DNA of 64,000 bases. Source: Ideonella sp. (GTDB lineage Bacteria > Pseudomonadota > Gammaproteobacteria > Burkholderiales > Burkholderiaceae_C). The number at the start of each line of letters is the position of its first letter. Within the stretch, counting starts at the first letter, position 1. Location: the NCBI GenBank assembly GCA_016721465.1, contig JADKIA010000004.1:824508-888507 (forward strand), written 5' to 3'. This document shows, piece by piece, positions 38,688 through 48,687 of this stretch. Below the pieces are notes generated by a model. The model made no database searches, had not been told where the DNA came from, and was given only the letters and a program-made list of their open reading frames with translations. A program made the translations under genes and the position numbers.

Positions 38688-39911
38688 ATGGCAACTACGC
38701 CGGCATTCTTCCCGGCGCTGCTGGCCGCCGCACTCAAGGCCTCGTCTCATGGGTGCCTCACACAGGCCTACCCTCGTACTCCAGAGGTCCGCTGGGCTGT
38801 TCAGAAGCGCCTGCCTGCGGCGTTGCGCAAGCCGCGCATCGAGCAGGTGGGCAACCCCAAGTTCGACACGGGCACACAGCCCGTACAGGACTCGGTTCAG
38901 GTCCATGGCATTGATCCGGAGTCGAACGACCTCCAGGATGCGCTGGACGATCTGCAGCTCGATCAAAGCGACTCCCGCAACCGGGTGGACGACGTTCGCA
39001 AGGATGCCAAAGGACAGGGCTTCGAGGCCATCGCCTGGTTCCAGCCGTATCACGTCTGGACCGAGGAAACCTGGGGCATCTACTTCGACGCCCGCAAGCT
39101 GGACGATCTGGCGCTCAGCTTTCTGGACGACTTCAAGTCGGCGCGTGTTCATGGGTCACACAGCCTTGCTGCGCTGCTGGCCTTTGGCCTGACCTATGCC
39201 CACGAACTGTTCCACGCCCGGGTCGAGGCCGCACTCTCCTGGGCCGAGATCAACGCCCAGCAGCCCCGGCACCTGCGCTACAAGCAACGCGTCTACCAGG
39301 CGCTGCGCGAAACGCCCGATTGGCTCGAAGAGGCGCTGGCCAACTGGTCAGCATGGAACTGGTTCAAGGCACCGGGCATCCAGTCACTGGTCGCACGCAT
39401 GGCGTCGAACGCTGATGGCTTGGACCGAGTCGTGGAAGCGTCGCTGGACCTGGCCCCACCGGGGTATCAGGAATGGCGGCTGGGTCACCAGCCTTGCACG
39501 TGGCGCACCTTCGCCAACCAGCTCAGCACCGGCAACCCCAAGAGCAACCCCGCCGGGATTGGCCTGCCACTTGAAAGCGCGCTGACCGGCCCGCTGCCGT
39601 ATGACTTCCGGCCCGCCGACATCCCGCTGCGCTTCGTGGGCCCCGGCGTTATCGCTGACCGTCTGCAAAGCCACCCGGCCACGTTCAACGTGCCACCGCG
39701 TCGCGAACTTGAACGGGCCCTCAAACACTTCCGCCACAGCCTGGACGCATCGGGCGGCAAAGGCGGCCACCAGAAGTGGACGGGGCCGGACCAACGTGCC
39801 TTCATTCTTCCCACGCGCGACCCGGTGAGTACGGGCGTCTTCAAGACGTTCCTGCACCACGTGGGCATCGACAAAGCTACCTACGTGCGCCAAGTGCGCC
39901 CCAATCTCTAA
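38688..39911 (+). CDS. Zinc metallopeptidase-like protein with C-terminal HicA-like toxin domain
   Basis: This 407-residue protein has three parts. The N-terminal ~115 residues are of unknown fold. A zincin-like middle has HELFH in LTYAHELFHARVEAAL, and DWLEEALANW downstream as a possible third zinc ligand. The C-terminal ~60 residues (ALKHFRHSLDASGGKGGHQK, then FILPTRDP and LHHVGIDKATY) resemble HicA, an mRNA-cleaving toxin, including the glycine-rich loop with its conserved histidine (GGKGGH). It lies between an accessory gene and pglX. I know of no standard BREX component with this layout. The start is set by the ATG at 38688; a longer upstream extension is open but looks non-coding. Confidence 0.6.
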   Translation: MATTPAFFPALLAAALKASSHGCLTQAYPRTPEVRWAVQKRLPAALRKPRIEQVGNPKFDTGTQPVQDSVQVHGIDPESNDLQDALDDLQLDQSDSRNRVDDVRKDAKGQGFEAIAWFQPYHVWTEETWGIYFDARKLDDLALSFLDDFKSARVHGSHSLAALLAFGLTYAHELFHARVEAALSWAEINAQQPRHLRYKQRVYQALRETPDWLEEALANWSAWNWFKAPGIQSLVARMASNADGLDRVVEASLDLAPPGYQEWRLGHQPCTWRTFANQLSTGNPKSNPAGIGLPLESALTGPLPYDFRPADIPLRFVGPGVIADRLQSHPATFNVPPRRELERALKHFRHSLDASGGKGGHQKWTGPDQRAFILPTRDPVSTGVFKTFLHHVGIDKATYVRQVRPNL

Positions 39912-39928
39912 CCGGCACGAATTTAACT

Positions 39929-42569
39929 ATGAGTGATCTCTTCTCCAGCAGCAAACCCACTTCGAAATCGGTCGAATGCTTGGGTAAGGGTTTTCCCAAC
40001 GAGGCAGCACGTCGGGAATATTTCAGCAAACTCCTTGTCGAAAAACTCCAAGATCCTGAATTCCGAAAGACTGAGGGATTTCCTGACGCGACGGATCAGG
40101 CCATCCTGGACCTATCGGACCCCCCCTATTACACCGCATGCCCAAATCCCTTCCTGACTGAGTTTGTCACTCATTATCTGACCAAAGAAAAGGATGGCAA
40201 GACAAAACTCCCCTTCGCAGGCGATCTAGCCGCGGAGAGCCGGCACCCCGTCTATTCCTTCCATCCCTATCACACGAAGGTTCCACCAGAAATCATTAGA
40301 AGGCTGATTGAGCACTACACAAGACCCGGAGAAATCGTTCTTGATGCCTTCTGTGGAACGGGAATGACAGGCGTCGCTGCCAGGGAATCTGGTAGAACGG
40401 GGATTGTTATTGACCTGTCACCGATTGCGACCTTCATTGCATCCGTAAACGGAACAACGAATCCGGCGAATCCAGCCGCCCTTGCCTTAACCCAGATCAT
40501 TTCAGCATCTAAGAAAGAATTGGGATGGGTGTATGAAACCGAGGAATCTGGACGCAGGTATGAAGTTAACTACTTCGTATGGGCTGATGTGTTTACTTGC
40601 CCCGAATGCGTGTTTGAATTTCCCTTCTTCCCACATGGAGTCGTACATCACGGCAATAAAGTAGAGACTCGGAAATCATTCACTTGTCCTTCCTGTGCGG
40701 CCGATTTGAATGTACGAAAGGTGGAACGCGTAATAACTTCCTCAGGCAAGAAGAAGGCGTTAGTTTGGACAAATGCAGGGACCGGTCGCACCAGAATTAA
40801 CAGAGAGGCTAACTCGTTCGATCAGACGGTATTGAAAAGATTAGAGCACTTGATAACACCAAGTGGAAACCTACCGATTCAATCGATCCAGACGGCTATT
40901 CGGCAAAGCTTGCACAACTGGGGACAAGGGAATCACAGATGTAAGTCGATTTTTGTCCGAGAGGAATGGTTTGGTATTCGCCGATTTGTGGGAACGTGTT
41001 TCAAGAATTCAGGATGGGGCAATTCGCAATGTGGCCAGAGCTTGCTTGACATCGATATTTACCGTCGTTTCAGAAAGGCAAGGTTACTTTGGCGGCGGCG
41101 GCGGCATGTCGGGCAACCTCTATATGCCTATCGTTCGAATGGAGAAAAACATCTACGACTCGCTAGAGAGAAAGATCAAGAAAATGATCGACTCAGAAGC
41201 GGCAAAGCCAACCTCAAGCGCCCCATGCGCTGTTTCAGCGCAGTCGTCTACCAATCTAAGCGCAATACCGAGCGGCTCAATTGACTATATTTATACGGAT
41301 CCTCCTTTTGGAGCAAACATAATCTATAGCGAAATGAACTTGATGCTGGAGGGCTGGCTAAAAGTGCGCTCTATGGAGAAATCGGAGGCCGTTATCAACG
41401 AAGTGCGGGACAAGAGCTTTGATGATTACGGTCGGCTGATGCGACGCGTCTTCAATGAATATTTTCGAGTGCTGAAGCCCGGCCGATGGATCACAGTTGA
41501 GTTTCACAACACCATGGCGAGTGTCTGGAACCTCATCCAGACAAATCTTGCTGAGGCCGGATTTATTGTTGCCCAAGTTGGAAAGCTTGATAAGGGCTCT
41601 ACAACGATCCTCGCGGACATTCGACCAGGCGCGGTAGTCCAGGATCTGATAATTTCTGCGTACAAGCCCAACGGGGGGTTAGAGGACAAATTCCATCTTA
41701 CTGGTGGATCACCTGACGCTGCGTGGAGTTTTGTGGAAAGTCATCTACAACACTTGCCGGTGTCAAATATTAAAGGAGGTGAACTAGTCTACCTTCCAGA
41801 ACGAAGCTCACGAATAATTTACGATCGAATGGTTGGTTGGTTCATCAAGCATGGCGCAATGGTTCCATTGGCCTCGCAGGAATTCCAGGCTGGAATGAGG
41901 CAGAGGTTTGCTGAAAGAGATGAGATGTTTTTCCTGGAGGCCCAAGTATCTCAATACGAGAAGGATCGATCACGTTTCCAGCAGCAACCTCAGATGGAAC
42001 TATTCGTGTCTGATGAGCGATCTGCAATTGACTGGTTGAGCGACCATCTAAAGAAGCGCCCATCGACTTATCGAGAGATTCATCCGGAGTTCGTTAGCCA
42101 ATTGGGCGCCGGATGGAAAAAGCATGAGAACAAGCCGGAGTTGCAAGATCTGCTTGAAGCCAATTTCCTGCGATACGATGGCGACGGAGAAGTGCCTAGC
42201 CAGATTCAAAGTTATCTATCCAGCAACCACAAAGGCCTAAGCGGCATAGGAAACGATAGCCCATCCTTCAGATCGAAGGCCAAGGACCGCTAGTATGTTC
42301 CCGACCCGAATAAGGCTCAGGACCTTGAAAAGAAGCGAGAGAAGGCGCTGCTAAAGGAATTCGAAGAATATCAGGCCTCTACCAGCCGCAAGTTGAAGGG
42401 AATCCGTCTCGAAGTGCTTCGCGCTGGCTTTAAGGCGGCTTGGGCTGCCAAGAACTACAAGGCCATCATCGCGATCGCCCAGAAGATCCCAGAAGAGGCA
42501 CTGCAAGAAGACGAGAAGCTGCTGCTCTGGTACGACCAGGCGCTCACGCGCACGGAGGCCGGGGCCTGA
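39929..42569 (+). pseudogene. pglX: BREX type 3 DNA methyltransferase PglX (PglXI), two frameshifts and an amber codon
   Basis: An adenine methyltransferase with motif I DAFCGTGMTGVAA, a zinc-finger-like insert (FTCPECVF...FTCPSCAAD), and the catalytic DPPFGANI in the second half (TDPP variant of DPPY). The frame slips by one base near 40861, between LITP and WKPTDSIDPDGY. It slips again near 40928, where GTRGITDVSRFL needs one more G. Near the end a TAG at 42291-42293 replaces the expected Trp in KDR-W-YVPDPNKAQDLEKKRE; the frame then runs on to TGA at 42567. The gene is clearly richer in A+T than its neighbours. PglX marks host DNA and sets the sequence specificity of BREX. The stop overlaps the brxHII ATG. 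Confidence 0.82.
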
Positions 42570-45379
42570 TGGCGGAGAGCGGCCAATCTGCGGTTGGGCA
42601 CGCCGTAGGCGCGTGGTGCTGGCACGCGCGCCACGCCGCGCCTTGCCGCGTGGTGGACAGACAGGACATGTGGGGTGAAACCGCCTACCGCGTGTGGCTG
42701 CCGACCAAAGACGCGGTGGTGCGCGCGCGCTCGCAGGATTTGGCCCAGCTCGACAGCATCCAGCCCACGGTAGAGCACATCCTCCACGCCGCAGCGGCGG
42801 CCAAGCTGCTGGATGCCCTGGAGGACAACCTGCTGCTGGCGCCCATCCAGTCCAGCGTGGTCCCGTTGCCGCACCAGCTCTATGCGCTGAACCGCGCGAT
42901 GAGCCAGCACCGCATTCGCTACCTGCTGGCGGACGAGGTGGGCCTGGGCAAGACCATCGAGGCCGGGTTGATCCTTCGCGAACTGAAGTTGCGTGGCATG
43001 GCCAAGCGCGTGCTGGTGGTGGCACCCAAGGGGCTGGTGCGACAGTGGCAGGCCGAGATGCGCCTGCACTTCGGGGAGAAGTTGCAGTTCGTCGACCCGG
43101 CAGAACTGGCCGCCTTCCGGCAATGGCGCAACGACGAAGAAAACCTCTGGCGCCTGCACGACCAGGTGATCTGCTCACTGGACTCGGTCAAGCCGATCGA
43201 AGGTCGCAAAGGTTGGAGCCTGGAGCAGCTGAACAACTACAACCGTGAGCGGTTCGAAGACCTGATCTCGGCGTCGTGGGACCTGGTGATCATCGACGAG
43301 TCGCACCGCATGGGTGGCAGCACCGACCAGGTGGCCCGCTACAAGCTGGGCGCTGCCTTGGCCGAAGCGGCGCCCTACCTGCTTCTGCTGTCTGCCACGC
43401 CGCACCAGGGCAAGACCGACCAGTTCATGCGCCTGATGCAGTTGATTGACCGGGAGTCCTTCCCGGATGAAGGCAGCGTCAGCCGAGATCGCGTGCGCCC
43501 GTTCGTCATCCGGACCGAAAAGCGCAACGCCATCGATGCGGACGGCCAGCCGCTGTTCAAGCCTCGCGTCACCAGGCTCCAGGCCGTGGCGTGGCAAGCC
43601 CGGCACGGCGCGCAGCAGCGGCTGTACGAGGCGGTCACCGACTATGTGCGCCACGGCTACAACCAGGCGTTGGCGGCCAAGCAGCGGCACATCGGGTTCT
43701 TGATGATCCTGATGCAGCGGCTGGTGACATCCAGTACGGCTGCCATTCGAACCACGCTGGAGAAGCGGCAAGCACTGCTCAATGAACCCCAGCCGCAGGC
43801 ATCCTTGTTCGACTCCACCGAGATGGACGAGTGGGCCGAGCTGGACGGTCAGAGTCAAGTGGACATCGCGGTGCAGACCTCGGGGTGGGCGCAGGAGAAA
43901 GCCGAGGTGGACCTGCTGCTGACCCTGGCCCGGGAAACCGAGGCCCAGGGCACTGACGCGAAGGCCGAGGCGCTGCTGGAGCTGATCTACAAGCTGCAGC
44001 AGGAAGAGAACGATCCGACTATGAAGGTCCTGATCTTCACGGAGTTCGTGCCGACGCAGGCCATGCTGGCGGGCTTTCTGGAGAGCCGTGGCTTCTCGGT
44101 GACCCTGCTCAACGGCAGCATGGACCTGGATGCGCGCACCAAGGCGCAGCAGGCCTTCTCGCGGGACGTTCGCGTTCTAGTCTCCACCGACGCGGGTGGA
44201 GAGGGTCTTAACCTGCAGTTCTGCCATGTCATCGTCAACTTCGACATGCCGTGGAACCCGATGCGCATCGAGCAGCGCATTGGCCGCGTGGACCGTATCG
44301 GCCAGCGCCATGTGGTGCGGGCCATCAACTTCGTTCTCGAAGACACGGTGGAGCACCGCGTCCGTCAGGTGCTGGAGACCAAGCTCGAAGTCATCGCCCA
44401 GGAATTCGGCGTGGACAAAGCCTCCGACGTGATGGACTCGGTCGAGGCGGAGGCAATGTTCGACGATGTGTTCATTCAGGGCCTGCAAGACCCTGGCTCG
44501 ATCGACAAGGCCTGCGACGCCGTGATCAATCAGGTACGCGACAAGGTCGCCGACGAACGCAAGAACAGCGACCTCCTGGCGGATGCCCATGCGCTGGATG
44601 CCGACGATGCCCGCAAGTGGCGCGACCACCCTGCGCAGTTTTGGCTGGAGCGCGCCATCACATCCGGCTTGCCGGCACGTGGCGGCAGTGCCGTGAAGAC
44701 GGGTGACGCATGGCGCGTGAAGTGGGTGGACGGCAGCGAATCGACCAAGGTTTGCTTTGACGCCAGGACGGCGGAACAGAACCCGGACCTGGAATGGGTC
44801 ACGTTGGAGGACCCACGCGCCAGAGCGGTGATCAGCGAGCTGTCACGTTGCGTTGCTGGGCAGCCGTTGCCGGTGGTCAAGATCGCCGGCCTGCCTGAAG
44901 CTGTACAGGGTGTCTGGTCACTGTGGGAGATCAGCCTGTCCGCAGAAGGCCTCAATCGAAAGCGCTTCCTGCCGGTCTTCGCTACAGACGACGGGCGGAC
45001 CTTTGTGCCAACGGCCAAGCGCATCTGGGACCTGCTGTTGACTGAGGCGGTCGAGATCACCGGTGCCACCACGACCGAGCAGGCGGTCCAGTGGTTCGAG
45101 GCTTCCATGACGGCGGCCAAGACCCAAGGCGAACGCCTGTTTTCCGAACTGCTCGGGGAGCACCGGTCACGGCTGAAGGAAGAGCGAGAGCGCGCCAAGT
45201 ACGCCTACGACGCACGCTACCAGGCCATTGGTCGAATCGGCTTGCCTGCTGTTCGCGAGCATCGCCGCAAGCGGCTGAATGCCGAGCACCAGGCACGGAT
45301 GGCAGCTTTGGATGACGCTGAGGCCAGCGTGCCGGACCTCAATGCCGTGATGATGCTTCGGGTGGGTCCGTATGAGTGA
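42569..45379 (+). CDS. brxHII: BREX type 3 helicase BrxHII (DEAD-like SF2 helicase)
   Basis: This 936-residue SF2 helicase is intact. Walker A is ADEVGLGKTIEAG (K128) and motif II is IIDESH (D243-H246). SF2 motif III is LLSATPHQGK, and the helicase C domain has LVSTDAGGEGLNLQFC and RIGRVDRIGQ. It is coupled to pglX by a TGATG overlap, and its end overlaps pglZ by 8 bases. In type 3 BREX this helicase stands between the methyltransferase and PglZ, exactly as here. Confidence 0.9.
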   Translation: MAESGQSAVGHAVGAWCWHARHAAPCRVVDRQDMWGETAYRVWLPTKDAVVRARSQDLAQLDSIQPTVEHILHAAAAAKLLDALEDNLLLAPIQSSVVPLPHQLYALNRAMSQHRIRYLLADEVGLGKTIEAGLILRELKLRGMAKRVLVVAPKGLVRQWQAEMRLHFGEKLQFVDPAELAAFRQWRNDEENLWRLHDQVICSLDSVKPIEGRKGWSLEQLNNYNRERFEDLISASWDLVIIDESHRMGGSTDQVARYKLGAALAEAAPYLLLLSATPHQGKTDQFMRLMQLIDRESFPDEGSVSRDRVRPFVIRTEKRNAIDADGQPLFKPRVTRLQAVAWQARHGAQQRLYEAVTDYVRHGYNQALAAKQRHIGFLMILMQRLVTSSTAAIRTTLEKRQALLNEPQPQASLFDSTEMDEWAELDGQSQVDIAVQTSGWAQEKAEVDLLLTLARETEAQGTDAKAEALLELIYKLQQEENDPTMKVLIFTEFVPTQAMLAGFLESRGFSVTLLNGSMDLDARTKAQQAFSRDVRVLVSTDAGGEGLNLQFCHVIVNFDMPWNPMRIEQRIGRVDRIGQRHVVRAINFVLEDTVEHRVRQVLETKLEVIAQEFGVDKASDVMDSVEAEAMFDDVFIQGLQDPGSIDKACDAVINQVRDKVADERKNSDLLADAHALDADDARKWRDHPAQFWLERAITSGLPARGGSAVKTGDAWRVKWVDGSESTKVCFDARTAEQNPDLEWVTLEDPRARAVISELSRCVAGQPLPVVKIAGLPEAVQGVWSLWEISLSAEGLNRKRFLPVFATDDGRTFVPTAKRIWDLLLTEAVEITGATTTEQAVQWFEASMTAAKTQGERLFSELLGEHRSRLKEERERAKYAYDARYQAIGRIGLPAVREHRRKRLNAEHQARMAALDDAEASVPDLNAVMMLRVGPYE

Positions 45380-47366
45380 ATGGATAGACCGCATCCTGCT
45401 GGAGTTTCCGGCGGACTTGTCTCGCCTGTGGATCGCCGCCGACCCGGACGATGTGCTGCTGAACGAGCAAGTTCTTGCGAGCCTCCGCGAACGAGGGTTC
45501 GAGCTGCTCCCGTTCGAAGACTCGGTGACCTTTCGTTCCGAGTACGAGGACCGGTACCGCACCGCCTGGGATCGCGGCGAACCAGCGCCAGCCAAGGCCC
45601 TGGTCCTGCAGTTGCGCGGCACCGACCTCGATGTGCTGCCGTGGGACTACCTGCGACAAGCCAGGCGCGTGAGCATGAGCCTGGCGACCCTGTTCCCCAA
45701 ACTCAGCTACGCCGTCATTCGGCAGATCGGGCCTGAACATCACGAGGCGCTGTTCGCGGCCCAGTCGCGGCACGCGCCGCAGGTGATGGGGGAAGCTTCA
45801 ACGAAAGAATTCATCCTCACGCACATCTACGGGTTGAACCCGCACCTGATGCTGAGGCCGGCGGATCTGTGGCGTGATCTGCTGCGACTGCACTACCGCG
45901 AAGCCGGGCTGCCGCAGCTGCTGGCCAAGCACGTGGCCTTTGTGCTGAGCGACAACAAGCAGTTCGCAGACCTGCCCCTGAGCGAGCTTTTCTCGTCGCG
46001 CAGCTTTCTGCTGCGGGCGGTGCAGGATGCTTGGTACCGATACCTCGCCACTTTGGGTGTCACCGGAACGCGAACGGGCGAGCCAATACCCGCTGACTTG
46101 ACCCCGAACATCCAGATTCCGTTTGAACACGATGATGTCCGGGTGATCGTCGATTCGATGTTCCTCGACGGCCTGCTGCACCCGCTCGCCGTGCAGGGCG
46201 TGCTGCCCAGCGTGCCGGACTGGGCCAAGGTCGGCATCGTCCAAGACCCGCTGGCGCTGCGGAACCTGGTGGCGGACGGCATCAATGGCATCCGCGACAA
46301 GCTGCCGGCGGCCGAGTTCACCTATCGCGACTGGATTGCGCTGGCACGCCGATGGGGCGAAGTGCTCGCCCGGTATCACGCGCTGGATACAGAACGGGCG
46401 TCAGGCCTGAAAGTAGGCATCGAAGAAGTTCAGTCGATGCTCGATGAGCGTCTTCGCAGCTGGGTCGCCAAGGACTACGCCGTGCTGCCTTCGCTGTCGC
46501 CAGCGAAGGCGCCGATCATGGTCCATCACGTACCGAGGTTCCTCGCGAATCGGCGCAGCGCGGGCGAGACGAAGATCGCGCTGCTTGTCTTTGACGGCCT
46601 GGCCATCGATCAGTGGGTGCAGATTCGGGAAGCGCTGGCTCGTCGTGCGCCGAAGTTGGCCTTCGACGAGGGTGCCTGTTTCGCATGGCTGCCGACCTTG
46701 ACCTCGGTCTCACGGCAGGCGCTGTTCTCTGGGCTGAAGCCCCGTGAGTTTTCAGACACGATTGAAGGCACAGCTGCCGAGCCCACGCAGTGGGCGCGCT
46801 TCTGGTCGGACAACGGCCTGCGCGGCAACGAAGTGCTGTACGAAAAGGGGATCAAGCGAGCCGACCAGCTTGACGCCTTGCTTGGCGCCATCTCGACCCC
46901 TTCAGTCAAGGTGGCTGGCATCGTGGTGGATATGGTCGACGAGATCGTGCACGGCGCCACGATGGGAAAGCGCGGCATCACCGCGCTGATCGAGAGCTGG
47001 TGTGAGTCGGGCTTCGTCGATCAGTTGTTCGATCGACTGCTCGACCAGCGCTTCCACATCTACTTGACTGCCGACCACGGCAACGTGGAAGCCGTTGGCC
47101 AGGGGCGGATCAACCAAGGCGTGACGCCGGATATGCGCGGCGAACGCGTACGTACGTACCGGAGCGAAAATCTCGTGGCCGCATCGGCGGCAACAAACCC
47201 AAACACCTACCGCCTTGAGATCGCTGGACTGCCTGCCAACTTCATGCCACTGTTTGCAGGCGGCAGGTCTGCCTTCATGCAGCAGGGCGAGCCTGCGGTT
47301 GTCCATGGAGGCATCTCGGTGGAAGAACTGCTGGTGCCCTTCGTCAAAGTCACACGCGTAAGCTGA
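45372..47366 (+). CDS. pglZ: BREX type 3 alkaline-phosphatase-like protein PglZ
   Basis: This 664-residue protein is intact. Metal-binding segments of the alkaline phosphatase superfamily are visible: LLVFDGLAIDQW and, later, LTADHGNVEA with VHGGISVEE. PglZ is present in all BREX types and is required for defence; its substrate is not firmly known. The ATG at 45372 lies inside the end of brxHII, and brxA follows 5 bases after its stop. Confidence 0.92.
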   Translation: MSEWIDRILLEFPADLSRLWIAADPDDVLLNEQVLASLRERGFELLPFEDSVTFRSEYEDRYRTAWDRGEPAPAKALVLQLRGTDLDVLPWDYLRQARRVSMSLATLFPKLSYAVIRQIGPEHHEALFAAQSRHAPQVMGEASTKEFILTHIYGLNPHLMLRPADLWRDLLRLHYREAGLPQLLAKHVAFVLSDNKQFADLPLSELFSSRSFLLRAVQDAWYRYLATLGVTGTRTGEPIPADLTPNIQIPFEHDDVRVIVDSMFLDGLLHPLAVQGVLPSVPDWAKVGIVQDPLALRNLVADGINGIRDKLPAAEFTYRDWIALARRWGEVLARYHALDTERASGLKVGIEEVQSMLDERLRSWVAKDYAVLPSLSPAKAPIMVHHVPRFLANRRSAGETKIALLVFDGLAIDQWVQIREALARRAPKLAFDEGACFAWLPTLTSVSRQALFSGLKPREFSDTIEGTAAEPTQWARFWSDNGLRGNEVLYEKGIKRADQLDALLGAISTPSVKVAGIVVDMVDEIVHGATMGKRGITALIESWCESGFVDQLFDRLLDQRFHIYLTADHGNVEAVGQGRINQGVTPDMRGERVRTYRSENLVAASAATNPNTYRLEIAGLPANFMPLFAGGRSAFMQQGEPAVVHGGISVEELLVPFVKVTRVS

Positions 47367-47371
47367 GTCCA

Positions 47372-48094
47372 ATGTCCACTACCGTTCCTCAGATCGGTTT
47401 CGACCGCTTCATCCATCTTGATTGGGTGACGGCGGCGCTGGAAGTTCGCGCCGGACGGAGCAGCGTGGACGAACTGAGCGCGATGCTCGAAGCAGCGGGG
47501 CTCAGTCTTGCGGCCAGGAAGAAGACACGCACCGTGCTGAATCGCCTTTGGCTGGAGCCCCGGCCCGAGCTGGCGGCATTGGCAGCCCGCGGTTTGGAGA
47601 TCCACGAGTCCGCCTCCGATGTGTCCGTGGCAGCGCTGAGCTGGGGTATGGCCATCGCCAGCTATCCGTTCTTTGGCAAGGTGGCTGAACTGGTCGGCCG
47701 GCTGTCGGCACTGCAAGGCGACTGCGCTGCCGCTGAGGTTCACCGGCGCATGAGCGAGACCTACGGCGAGCGCGAGGGCACCTACCGCATGACCAATATG
47801 GTCCTGCAGTCTCAGGCCAGTTGGGGAGCGATCGAGCGCGCGGAAAAGGGCAAGCGCCTGATCCGCCGGACGCCGACCACGGTTCAGGACGATCGTGCCG
47901 TTGCCTGGCTCATTGAAGCCGCCTTGCGGTACAGCGGTAAAGCGGTATCGGTGGCGAGCCTGCCCGCCATGGCCGTGATCTTCCCGTTCGTGTTGGACCG
48001 CCCCCTGGGATACGTGGCCTCGAACAGTCCGATGCTCGAGTTGCGGTCCGAAGGGGCAGGACATCAGTCAGTCGCGCTGGCGAGCGCAGTCTGA
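47372..48094 (+). CDS. brxA: Probable BrxA (DUF1819-like) of type 3 BREX
   Basis: This 240-residue, mostly helical protein is intact. Segments such as SWGMAIASYPFFGKVAELVG and MTNMVLQSQASWGAIERAEK resemble the BrxA/DUF1819 family, and gene order (last gene after pglZ) is the strongest support. BrxA of other systems binds DNA. It closes the BREX operon. Confidence 0.7.
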   Translation: MSTTVPQIGFDRFIHLDWVTAALEVRAGRSSVDELSAMLEAAGLSLAARKKTRTVLNRLWLEPRPELAALAARGLEIHESASDVSVAALSWGMAIASYPFFGKVAELVGRLSALQGDCAAAEVHRRMSETYGEREGTYRMTNMVLQSQASWGAIERAEKGKRLIRRTPTTVQDDRAVAWLIEAALRYSGKAVSVASLPAMAVIFPFVLDRPLGYVASNSPMLELRSEGAGHQSVALASAV

Positions 48095-48155
48095 CGGAAC
48101 GTCGCAGCCTCGACGCGCCTGCGCGCTGCTTGCCGAAGCCAGAGAGCCCCTCAAC

Positions 48156-48659
48156 ATGACGCAGCGCCCTCGGATTGACCTGCGCCCCGGCGTCAGCGAG
48201 CCTGTCGTCCTGATGATCTCGCGGCGAGAGGTTGAAGCCGCCGACCTGGCCTCCGTCTTGTCGCGGCTGAAGGTCTTCCTGGCCACCCGAGAGGATGCCT
48301 GGCGCTACCGCGGACAGATGACCCTCGTGGTGGACGGCTACAACAACGATCCGCGCGAGCTGGTCGACATCCCTGAGGTACGCGCCCTGCTTCGCGGCCT
48401 GGAAGCGGAGTGGCCCTACTGGGCGTACTTCTTCAACCAGGTGGACGACAGCATCAAGCTGCTGCTGTCTTGCGTGGCCGGCTGCCGATTCCTGGGCCGC
48501 GGCGCGGTTGAGATGGACGCTGACTTGGTGGCGACCGCCCTGGCGCGCGGCTTCGGCGGCATGAACATCGTCTTCGACCGGTTCGGCTTCCCTGAAGATG
48601 AGCTGGAGAAGATGAGCAACGGCCTGGTCGAGGTTCTGCAGCAGGCGGGCATGGCCTGA
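48156..48659 (+). CDS. Conserved hypothetical protein, 167 aa
   Basis: Not recognised as a named family. It has a well-formed alpha/beta pattern (SRREVEAADLASVLSRLK, VVDGYNNDPRELVDIPEV, YWAYFFNQVDDSIKLLLS) with no catalytic signature and no membrane segment. It is 61 bases after brxA on the same strand and may be cargo of the island. Confidence 0.6.
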   Translation: MTQRPRIDLRPGVSEPVVLMISRREVEAADLASVLSRLKVFLATREDAWRYRGQMTLVVDGYNNDPRELVDIPEVRALLRGLEAEWPYWAYFFNQVDDSIKLLLSCVAGCRFLGRGAVEMDADLVATALARGFGGMNIVFDRFGFPEDELEKMSNGLVEVLQQAGMA

Positions 48660-48687
48660 CGCACCGCAGGCCGGCAAGTCCCTCGAT

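Noticed and set aside
40863..42293. Second half of pglX as a separate methyltransferase gene
   Set aside because: It lacks the SAM-binding motif I, which is in the first half. The two halves join with single-base corrections into one protein of the expected kind.
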